A stretch of DNA of 64,000 nucleotides, taken from the NCBI GenBank assembly GCA_964017235.1, contig OZ024934.1, forward strand, positions 86,580,706 through 86,644,705, given 5' to 3'. The notes beneath the pieces were generated by a model that was not told the DNA's origin, ran no database searches, and worked only from the letters and a program-made list of their open reading frames with translations. Positions 34,157 to 43,984 of this stretch are shown here, one piece after another. Source of the stretch: Sabellastarte sp. h YS-2021 (Eukaryota; Annelida; Polychaeta; Sabellida; Sabellidae). The stretch's first letter is position 1. Every line of letters begins with the position of its first letter. A program made the translations under genes and the position numbers.

Positions 34157-34428
34157 AGCCTCTCTTACATCCCATCGTACGTGCACGTACGACCTGGTTA
34201 TAGAGAAAAATCGGCTGATTTGCAAGGGACACTTAAGCTACACTTGCGATTTTATAACAAAATATCAAGGTCGCACAGGCCCTGCAATGAAAATTTGCAT
34301 GCACATTTTCTCTGCTTACACGCAGGATATCTACAAACGCATCCATGCCTCAAGGGTAACTTAAGGGAGACTTAGACAGCACACTTACGTGTCTATACAT
34401 GTACGACGGGATGGATGCAAGAGAGGCT
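34157..34428. mobile_element. 272-bp MITE with TIRs and TAA duplication
   Basis: Left terminus AGCCTCTCTTACATCCCATC at 34157, right terminus GGGATGGATGCAAGAGAGGCT ending 34428, inverted to each other with few mismatches. TAA stands at 34154-34156 and 34429-34431. Confidence 0.75.
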
Positions 34429-34431
34429 TAA

Positions 34432-34860
34432 GATTCACTCTGAGTCAATGTGGCAAAATACTTTATTGGTGAAAGTAAAAATATTCTTGGGTTCAAAATG
34501 GGCACATGAACGTGCATATCAGATGAGTCATCCTTTTGGAAAAATGTTTAATAGCCTTGGGAAAATTCTTGGGAAAAAATGTAAGACTAAGCCTCTGTAA
34601 AGGTAGATGTACCCACCTGGTACAATGCTAATATATCAAGAAATCTTTTGTTTGAACCTTTACTTTTTCAAATGAATGTCCTGACCCCAATCGACCTACT
34701 CACAAGTTAAGGACAACTAATGTCAGCAGAAGATATTATGTTGAATTTTGATACATTCCCAAACTTTCTGAACTAATATAGATTATAGCAAGGACTAAAA
34801 TGCATATTAGGAAACAGCAATCATAAGAGACAGCACCTTGTACATTCCCCAAGGGCCCCC
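34432..34860 (+). mobile_element. Old Tx1/L1-like LINE, right part
   Basis: After the MITE border the plus strand reads, with frameshifts, SFWKNV, then TWYNANISRNLLFEPLLFQ, then GQLMSAEDIMLNFDTFPNFL and QGLKCILGNSN. This matches the C-terminal region of Tx1/L1-like ORF2 (FW-x-DV, then LWYN--I, then E-F--Y-IPNNFL-Y--L--IP) and continues the order begun at 28715-29114. Confidence 0.65.
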
Positions 34861-35399
34861 AAGACTGTGAATAAGTAAAATAGTGCCTGGGCTTTAACAT
34901 TTATTATTTTTACTACTCCTTTTTGTATAGAATTCACAACAATATAACAATGACATAGACAAATCTTGTAATAGTACATTATGACACAGTTACTTGATCA
35001 AATTTACAACAACCTAACCAAGTGCATTACTTTACAGATAATAAATGAAATGTTAAATTTACTAATAATAATTGTCAATTGCTTAAGTCAGAAAATTACA
35101 GTAAGTTTAATCTCTTCTTGTGTAACTTTACTGATAGATTACCAAATACTTAGCAATCATTACTACTATAAGATGTGGAAACATTTCGTATAATCCAAAG
35201 TACAACTATTCTGTTAACCGAACATTAGGATATAAAGAGTAGAAGAATTTTTTTTAGAATCACTAATATACCCAATGGTGGAATTTATTGATACATTTGA
35301 GAAAATAAACTTATATGTTTAGATGTTACTTCAAAAGATTACTGAATTTATATAAGCTAATTTTATCGAAAATACATGAAAAATTAATCTAATGTTAAA

Positions 35400-36630
35400 A
35401 ATTTTGGCCAATAGCTGCACTCCTAGCTAATTTCCTACATGGGTGCCGCCTGGGTACAAACAACTAATGTAAAGTCTTCTCTAACACATTTATTTGACTG
35501 TCATTGATGGAGGTTGCTGCTGCTTTGCACTGGGTGTGTTGCCTCCATGGCCGCATCCTCTGTGACCACCATGACCATCTCTTGATCACCCTGAGGGTGG
35601 GGTCAAACAACTGTTGCACCATATACCCTAAGGAGCTTGTTGATGATGGTGACCACCCTTGCCGTTTTTTTTCTTGTATGGATCCTTCTTGCTATTTGCT
35701 TGCCTGTATGGATGGGTCTTCCATGGTACCTGTTTTCACCCCAAGACCAATAAGGTTCTGTTCGTATTCCTGCATCAGTGCCCTATCAAATAGGTATCCC
35801 CTGATACTGGAGCTTAACCAAGGTTGAGTAATCTGAAGGTATCCAGATTGGGCTCATGACAGAGGTATGTGGCTGTCCAAATCAAGATTAGGCTGGTCAG
35901 CATGGAGTTAAAAATGTCCACAGGATCCGCATAGAACTTGGATATGCTCCTGCTAATGTTCAACATAAATTTGCATTTGGAATGCTTCTTGTGGAATTAT
36001 GTTAAAAAGTGGTTATATAATATTCTCCCAAGCGCAACCATCCATGGTTGCGTGGAACCGATCAAACTACCACTCCCTCTGGTCTCATGTGAGGTGATGA
36101 TTGTTCAGACACAACTCGCTAGTCATTCCAAAGGTAGATAGGAAATTCGTGATACTGATGTTTCAACAAAACATGTATTCCAGTTTAACCAGGTCCCTTT
36201 CCTGGATTGTGGCTGGAGGTCCACTTTTGTAGCCACGCTTAGCTATATTCAAGAATGGCTTGAGTTTGTGTTCTGCAAGTATTATCCACCACGCTATGTA
36301 TGAGCTGCCCTTGTGTGGTGAGATGAATAGGAACTTTCCTATATTCAAAGTGCTTAAGGTCTTAGGCTTGACCAATTCATCTTAGGCACTTTGGAGATGT
36401 GAGAGATCTGCCACAATAGGAAGTTTCATTGATGGAGCTCTGTCCACTTTCTCTTGTTGTAGTAGGATCACACAAGCCCAGTTTATAGTCCTCTTTAGGT
36501 ACTGGGTTGGGAATAGATGGGAATTCTTCAACCTTTTGGACTAACTCTCCGAATGGAATATTAGGTGGAATTGCTTGTTTCCATGTCAGTATGTTCTTCT
36601 GATATGGCGGTAGCCACAAAGGATATATAA
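35400..36630 (-). other. Unrecognised decayed segment, possibly retroelement
   Basis: Minus-strand frames are broken. One reads FDRALMQEYEQNLIGLG and a shifted frame gives a Lys/Gly/His-rich end (SKKDPYKKKNGKGGHHHQQ) such as gag-like proteins have. Frames at 36163-36375 and 36377-36619 follow. No RT, integrase or recombinase motif is readable, so the identity is open. Confidence 0.3.
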
Positions 36631-38365
36631 ATGTAACAAAAATTATAATCCCATTGCTGGGTTTTGTTGGGGTCGGGGTGGTTGCACATGTGGATAGTTG
36701 ACATAATTAATTGACCTTAATTTCTATTGGTTGCAGGGCCCTGTTCTTCCCTCCAGTGCTTCACCTCTGCGATTTCGTAATTGAACATGCAACAGTACAA
36801 ATCTCTAAAGAATTCCCCCACCCACCCCTTTTTGGGGTCCCCTCTGTTGTCAATGTCGTACACACTGTTGATGTGTTTGGTTTCACAGCTGCCTGGTTGC
36901 GTGGGTGCTAGGGCTCCTGTGGGCCTCCTGCTGTGGATGGTCGCTGGAAGGTCCTCTTGGTACTGAGACTCTCAAAGTGACCTGTTATTTGACATTTGGG
37001 GAACCTGTCATCTTTGGCTGCAATCGGATCTTCAGTGTGGATTATCACGTAGTTTATGTTGTTACTTCATAGCAGGAAGTCATCTTGTCTCCTGGTTTTG
37101 AGTAGTTCTAGCTGCTTATTTACTATGGTTTGCTCAGCAAGGGTTTACTGGCATTAGATGTTTGTGTATTTTCTTCACTGCCACATGTCTGGCTGTTGTG
37201 GACCTGTTGTGACCCTGCACTTGGTATTTGGAAGCCAGCTTTTGTGGATTGCTGGCAACACCAGTATCACTTGTTGCCTTTGAATCCTAATATTCCTAGC
37301 TGGCCGTGGGATGCTATAGCTTTTCAAAGTCTCAGGATATCTTCTATTGGACGACTCCTGGTAGTGGCTCTACGATGTGATATTCATTAGGAACTCTGGT
37401 ATGATTACCTTATGTATGATCACCTTGTGTACCAAGCATCTTCTACGGTGAACGTTGGGTGTTAACTTCTAAGGATACCCTTTATGTTTCTACTTCATGA
37501 CCATGGTGATGGTTATTATAGTCATCTGAAACTTACAAGATGCTGTTTTTATCTACTGTTATATTTCTGATGACTGGTTATCTTGTTCAGGACTTAATTG
37601 GATGATGGAGAACAATTGGGACCATTGGTTGAATGTTTATTAGGCCTACATAGATGTGGACAGTCGGAACTTTATCCTAAATTAATTGTGATTTATAACA
37701 ATTAATAATCTTTAATTCGGCTACATCTTCTATAATTGTAGTATTTTTTACCTTTTTCATTTCTTTCACTTTATGGTTTTACATGTTTAACTTAGACTTA
37801 AATGCCATATAATTCATAATTACCTTCGCTTTTGCGATGAATTTGATTAGATCCTAAGGGGGTCCTAGTATTTGTCCTGCCTCCAGTATGCTCCATGCTT
37901 TATTGTAGTCTCCTGTATAATTATAGATTGTATCGCAGATATACATACACTGTCATTTACTTGCTCACCTTTTATTTTGTGCTTGTTTGTCTTCAGCTTG
38001 TCACCTTGACCTTTTAAGGCTGCTGAGTTGTCTTTGTTATGTTTTGCTGCTGTGAATTATATGACCTATAATTTGACCTTGTACTTCCAATTTTCGTGGT
38101 TCACTAGGCTATAGCTTGGGCTGGCCTTACTCCTTTATGGAAGTCACTTGGAGTTTTTGCTACCTGGGTGGACCAAGATTTTGACCTGGTAAATTTTAAC
38201 TTTTAACTTTGACCTTTTAACTTTAAACTGTATTTTAATTTTTTATTAGTGGTTACCAGCCAATGTAATATAATGTTGCACATATGAGTACATTGTGATG
38301 TAGGCATATAATGTTTTCAGTAGTCACATTACATTAAAATGTAATAAAAATTATAATCCCATTGC
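36631..38365. repeat. 1.7-kb segment between 27-bp direct repeats
   Basis: ATGTAACAAAAATTATAATC plus CCATTGC at 36631-36657 recurs at 38339-38365 with one difference (C to T). The intervening 1.68 kb has no convincing coding frame. Its last third (about 37980-38280) is rich in TGACCTT-type words and ends with ATTAGTGGTTACCAGCC, similar to the inverted sequence at 50616-50640. Confidence 0.6.
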
Positions 38366-39640
38366 AAATGTATTATTTTGACAACAGTTATCTGACTGGT
38401 TAAGTAGTTTTTTTTAATATCAAAAGTTACTTCATCTGTACTACTATCTGTGAAATGCTACTTGGTTTATTGTCTTCTGGTGATGATGGTCTCGAAACTG
38501 TTACTTATTTTGATTGGAAAAGGGTTTCTAAACAGGAAAAAAGTAAAAATAAAGATATCTATTTCACTGAATATCTGTGCATAATAAAATCAAAATTTGA
38601 TATCTTGAACCTTTTATACAAAAAAGTGTACGTTTGAAACTAGTTGCCATTAGATCATCCCTTTATGTCAAGGGTGATATTTACTTGAATGATACTTAGA
38701 AAAGGTACTTGCAAGAAAGAACCCAATATGTACTGTTCGATATTCAGTAGGTATTCAGTATAAAAATTATATTTTTTGTGAAACACTGTCAATTGTAGGA
38801 CTTTGTTTTTAATTTAAGGGGTTCATTACACAAGGAAAGTATAGTGGAGCCTTTATCAATCGAGATTCATGAGCACCAAGCCATTCAGATAACAGTGTTA
38901 AGTAGACTCCTTTAACTTAGGAGTCCTTAAAGTTTCCTTAGGTAAATAAAACCCTCAAGAGGCCTTGGTGAATTGCATTTAAACGCCACCTTAACAGAGA
39001 GGACATTTTCCCCCTCATGTAAAATGGAAGTTTTGTATGTTTTGAAAGGCACATAGTTGTTTAAAGTACAGACCTACAAACTATCCACTGCTGTGCTACA
39101 ACAGTAAACCCAAATGAATCAAATCTGTAAATATCAAAATCAATGTCGAAGAATTTCAGTGACTGATGCCTAACCAAGGGTAGTCCACTAGCGGATCGGG
39201 GGGGGGGGGTTGAACCCCTCTCCCCCTCTTGAAAAATAATGCAAAGGTGTTTAACCCAAAGTACAAAATTATTTCTTGAGAGTGGTGTTAAATTTACAGG
39301 AAATGCACTATATGTTAACTAAAAATTATATTTTTTTCCCGACTGAGCATGCCCCCCATCCCCTTAGTTATCCCCTTAGTTATGGTATGTCTGATGTGAA
39401 CCCGACCTTACTCTGATGTGAACCCCCACCTTACTTAAAGGCAAAAACATAGTATACAAGTATGAAACACAGCGAATATAATCTCTTAAAGTATTTCAAA
39501 AATCAAATAAATTACCAAAAGTGTTTCCCAACGTTTTTTTACACATGCGACATTTACTTTTTGAGAGAACAGGTTTTTTAGATTAGAATCTTACATAACT
39601 TCAATATTCGTATTGATTTTACTAGATTAAGTTAAGCTTT
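38366..39640. other. Intergenic upstream of first TLR, no gene seen
   Basis: AT-rich with a G-run at about 39200-39210 and a short tandem CTTAGTTATCCCCTTAGTTA. There is no recognisable element. Similarity to the upstream region of the second TLR gene starts only at about 39650. Confidence 0.5.
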
Positions 39641-39691
39641 GGGGGGTTTTTGAAAGGTCCTAGTGTAAATGCAGAAGTTTGTTGAAACAAC

Positions 39692-42570
39692 ATGGCTTCT
39701 GATAGAATTGTCATTTACAAAGTGTTTGTAATATTGAACTTGACATTTGTTTACATGTCAAATGTATTTGGAAATGATAACTCCATTAGTTTGGAAAATC
39801 TCAAACGGTTGTGCTACCCAGGGGAATACAACAGAAAAGATATGTTGTATATCACTGTAGAGACATCAAAGATTGATGCATACTTAGATGTTTTGGCTTC
39901 CAAATCTGTACAGAACCTTCATCTGTCAGTCATTCCTTCTTTGGACAATTGGGTGGTGGATCTGGATAATATTCACCATTTTCACAATTTAACTGAACTG
40001 TGGATAGTGAGAGATATATCTAGCCAAGCACTGAAAATGACACTGAAGTATGGGGATACTCTGGAAAAAACTAACATTCAACGGCTGCACCTAAAATTTT
40101 TATATGATAGTCTCATAGATTATGGGAGTTTACATCGATTCCTTTCAGGCATGCCATACCTTCAAGTATTGGAATTAAATGGCTTAAGATACAGCGGAGA
40201 TTCATTATCTATTATGTCAGCACTTCACAACAAAAATTACCTAACAGTGCTGAAACTAAATCAGTTTTTGACAATCATGTCCGACAATACAGCTTTTACC
40301 CCGGAAATTTTTTTTAAACCACTATTGAATTCCAGTGTTATGTGTCTAGAAGTTTGTGACAATTACATAGTTGATTTCAAACCAGGTTTGTTTGATGTTC
40401 TCCCAGACATCAGAATTCTAAATTTGTCTCAAAATTTAGCCACTGGATTTGATACCAATTATTCTTTGGCTGAGGTTTTGCTAAATCCTACAATTGAAAT
40501 TTTGAATATGTCAAGTCAAGGGTATAATGGAAATAGATTCAAAAGGTCCAAAAGATATACACCAGCACAAAACAGTGCAAGCAAATCAAATACTACTGAA
40601 GATTGCAGAGATTTGATAGTATTTGCTCTAGTAAATCAAAGCAGGTTTGCCTATTGTGAAGTTGTTAAATGTTTGCTATCAGATAGATATTTTCCCTGCA
40701 GTGTCATTCCAAAACACCTGGACGTATCTGGTCTCGTAGATTTCAACTGTATTAGTCATGTTAAATGTCCACTTGGTCCAAATTTCAAAGCAATAATTGC
40801 TGATGGAATAAATTTTTCTAGAAATCAATATGCATTTTCATCCCTAACATATCCTCTCTGCTTTGCTGAAAATAAGATTGAATATTTCTCTTTTGCAAAT
40901 AATGCAATGTATCTGAAACAAATTCCGAATATTTTTAATTTCAAGGTAATTGGTCTTAACTCTCTCAACCATCTGAATTTGAGCCACAATGACATTATCA
41001 TATTTCCTAGCTGTCAACTTTTGAGACATTTGCCGAATCTTCACAGCTTGTACATTCAAGGAAACCGCATTCAATTTGAAAGCAACAGTACTGATTCAAT
41101 ATGCACTTTTCTCCCCAAATTGACCCGTTTGGATATGTCAAGTTCTGGCATAAGCATAATACCTGAAGAATTTTTCAGTGCCTGTGGCCATACTAAAATG
41201 TGGCTTAATCTTGAAAAAAATTTAATTACTGGAACAGAATTGTCAGTTTCAATAAAAGCCCTCTTAAGGATAACACATTTAAATCTTGGAAATAATAAAA
41301 TAAGGATGTTCAACAAACAAAGCAGGTCTTCCCTTCTAAATCACAAGGGTCCTAGGGTAAATATGCATTTAGGTGGAAATCCGTTTATTTGCAACTGCTC
41401 TGAAGACTCACTGGAAAGTATAAAACTTTTTCAGTCATCAGCAAACAAAATGATAACCTTTGTTGGACTTGAGACTTATCAGTGTCAACAGTATTACACT
41501 GGCACCACATTTCAGAGAATAATGGATGTGGACATGGACAAAGTAGAAGAGCTGTGTCACCCAAAATATGTCTCACCATATTCAATTGCTGTCACTGTCA
41601 TATGTTTCCTAATGCTGGTGCTTTTGGTCAGCTTTCTGACATATAAATACAGATTTTATTTCCTTACTTGCTTTTACAAATGCAAGATGAAAATATATTG
41701 TCACAAGAAAAGGAAGGACACATACTTATATGATATATTCATCGCATATTGCTCCGAAGACAGAAAATGGGTTCATAACTTTCTCATGAAAACTTTGGAA
41801 AACAAATACAATTTCAAGTTGTGCATTCACCTCAGGTATGTGTATAAGCTAAATTAAAATTTGTACTCAGACATTGTGCATTGTCACATCTTTTACACTG
41901 AAATTAACTTAATTTTATGGTATTATTGTGTTGAACACTTATGGTAGAGGTTCAATTGTAAAAGTATTTATTTAATTCCTTTATGTAGATCTGGTGAAGT
42001 CTCTCTTGCCTAGTCATATGACAATGACTTTGAAATGAAGCTATGTTTCTTGTTTTCATTGAAAAGAAAAATCTTCAAGTATTATTTGTTACTTGTTGTT
42101 TTCTAATTCTGGTTTATGATTTTAGAGACTTTAAACTTGGTGAAGACATTGATAATGAAATAGTTCATCATATGTCCAAAAGCAGAATGCATATTGTGGT
42201 ACTCAGTGAAAATTCAGTGAAGAAATTTTGGCCAAACTTTGAGCTCCGAAGAGCATGTATCGAAAAATGGTCAGAAAACAAAAAAGTAGTTATGTTGAAA
42301 CTTGGAAGTATAACCACTGATGAAATATCTGGACTGACAAAGCAAATACTGGCAGCAGAAGTTTGCCTAGAATGGCATAACCCTGAAGAAGACATGCCTA
42401 TAGAGGATAGTGCAAAACAACAATTGTTCTGGGCTAAGCTGATGGCAAAGTTATATGGTACAGAGTATCCTTGTTACCTGAGAAACTTTCCATGTTGCTG
42501 TAAGCCACAAATCCAAGCAAATAATCTGGACCAAGTTTGGGATGACAGCATGCAGTTACTTCAGACATGA
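39692..42570 (+). CDS. Toll-like receptor 1 of tandem pair, 862 aa, two exons
   Basis: Exons are 39692-41835 and 42126-42570 (GTATGT...TTTTAG, phase 2). Order: signal peptide (residues about 1-28); N-terminal cap with CYPGEYNRK; leucine-rich repeats; a basic break RFKRSKRY (RSKR at 285-288) followed by a Cys cluster (about 304-358); more LRRs (NLSHNDI, NLEKNLI, NLGNNKI); LRRCT (NPFICNC, about 563-625); one membrane helix (about 631-652); TIR from about 680 with YDIFIAYCSEDRKWV (box 1), LCIHLRDFKLG (box 2) and QQLFWAKL (box 3). TLRs of this layout bind microbial or cytokine-like ligands and recruit TIR adaptors. The BB-loop proline is Leu719. The intron splits codon Arg715 of the BB loop. The open frame past 41835 is intronic read-through. 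A second TLR, 17 kb downstream, is its paralogue. Confidence 0.93.
41836..42125 (+). other. TIR-splitting intron, first TLR
   Basis: 290-base phase-2 intron, donor AG|GTATGT and acceptor TTTTAG|A, at the Arg codon before the BB-loop Asp. Its counterpart at 61200-61490 is 291 bases at the same codon. Confidence 0.9.
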
Positions 42571-42611
42571 ACAAAAGGAAAAGTTTGGTCATCTGTTGGA
42601 TGATATGACAT

Positions 42612-42617
42612 AATAAA
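42612..42617 (+). terminator. Candidate poly(A) signal, first TLR
   Basis: AATAAA 42 bases after the stop codon. The paralogue has AGTAAA at the equivalent place, so longer 3' UTRs running through the downstream repeats are also possible. Confidence 0.4.
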
Positions 42618-42718
42618 TCAAATCTGTTGGAGGATAATTTGAACACATATGGAAGGATATTAGAAAATGCTCTTCTAGCTTTTTTTTCTTTAAAAACTAA
42701 AGCTGTTTAGGGCTTTGT

Positions 42719-43130
42719 GTGCACACTCCTATGTAATTGTGTTATTTATATAATACTATGTATATTTGACAAAAGGCTGCACATTCCTATGTAATTATGT
42801 TATTTGTATAATACTATGTATATTTGACAAAAGGCTGCACATTCCTATGTAATTATGTTATTTGTATAATACTATGTATATTTGACAAAAGACTGCACAT
42901 TCCTATGTAATTATGTTATTTGTATAATACTATGTATATTTGACAAAAGGCTGCACATCTCTATGTAATTATGTTATTTGTATAATACTGTGTATATTTG
43001 ACAAAAGGCTGCACATTCCTATGTAATTATGTTATTTGTATAATACTATATATATTTGACAAAAGGCTGCACATTCCTATGTAATTATGTTATTTGTATA
43101 ATACTATGTACATTTGACAAAAGGCTGACA
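42719..43130 (+). repeat. 58-bp tandem repeat x 7, 3' of first TLR
   Basis: Unit GGCTGCACATTCCTATGTAA, then TTATGTTATTTGTATAATAC and TATGTATATTTGACAAAA. The GGCTGC word recurs at 42775, 42833, 42891 (GACTGC), 42949, 43007, 43065 and 43123, exactly 58 bases apart. A single related block (CTGTAATTATGGCATTTGTC then TAATACTGTTTACATTTGA) occurs in the 3' region of the second TLR. Confidence 0.95.
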
Positions 43131-43680
43131 TAACTAAAAAATTAATAAGTAATATGATTCAGATGTAAAACAAATTTCATTAGTAAAAAGTAGCATTCTT
43201 ATGAATGTGATAATTAAATGCGACCAAATTAACTCAGTTTTTAGGGTTCAAAGAAACTGTAGTTTCAAAACAGTTAACAGGGTATGTTATTTATCAATTG
43301 GCTATTGAACACTGTTCTTTATTAACGTGCAGTTTCTCTAGAAAAGATATAATTTTATATTAATAGAAACAGAACTTATCTAAGCCAACATAAACATTAT
43401 TAAAACATCTTCAATGCTTCTATAATTATTGTTCTGTACTAAAAACTTAAATAAATGGGAAATTAGTATTAAAATGGAAAGCCTGTTTAGATTTTGAAGA
43501 AAATTTAAAATGTAATACTAATATACCTATTTTTGCTTATTGTTAATGTAAGCCATTTTACTTTCCTCTATTTTAGGTTAAAATAAATGTACATTTGCAA
43601 TGTGCAAATGTTTTTCCAAAGAGATGTATTGTAAACGTCTGGGTTACATTTTATGTCCCTTTAAACAGTGTCATATTGGA
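43130..43680 (+). repeat. Duplicated 3' flank of first TLR
   Basis: Diverged but collinear with about 62290-62800 downstream of the second TLR. Shared blocks include TTTTATATTAATA, CTAATATACCTATT versus TGATATACCTATT, and GGTTACATTTTATGT followed by CCTTT. It marks the 3' extent of the duplicated unit. No coding frame. Confidence 0.75.
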
Positions 43681-43984
43681 ACAGCCTATCATTGTTGCAA
43701 ATGCTTAAATTATGTACAAAAGAAAACATGTTGAAAAGTTTCTCTATAAGGCAAAGAAGTCTGAACAAGTGTATGAATGTGTTTGGAGGAGCTAATCAAC
43801 ACAAAATTACCGAAGTGAAAAAACATACAAGTTAAATAAATGGTTTTGGATGGAGGAGATGATCTTTGGTTATTTATGGGCCTGTTCCACTTGGGTGATA
43901 GATCAACAGTACCGCGGATATCTAGAACCAAGAATAAAAACAAGAGTGTCCTGAGTGTGAATAGACACCAAAATGAACCCTTAA

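Larger units (their letters stand above)
29118..34428. mobile_element. MITE cluster (TAA target sites), itself carrying a LINE
   Basis: The termini AGCTCCTCTTACATCCC (29118) and, inverted, GGATGCAAGAGAGGCT (ending 34428) are flanked by TAA on both sides (29115-29117, 34429-34431), as in PIF/Harbinger-type MITEs. Further left-type termini are at about 29196 and 34157. The core appears three times: inverted at about 29385-29535, direct at 29535-29630 continued at 33893-33970, and direct at 34210-34380. At least three copies are therefore nested or in series. No transposase frame is seen. Confidence 0.65.

Noticed and set aside
35504..35827. 107-codon plus-strand open frame
   Set aside because: The opposite strand gives the more protein-like Lys/Gly/His-rich remnant; the plus frame has no motif.
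41836..41857. Short TLR isoform ending in HLRYVYKLN as the real gene end
   Set aside because: It ends in mid-TIR domain; a consensus donor and an in-frame TIR second exon after 290 bases show this is intron read-through, though retention remains possible.
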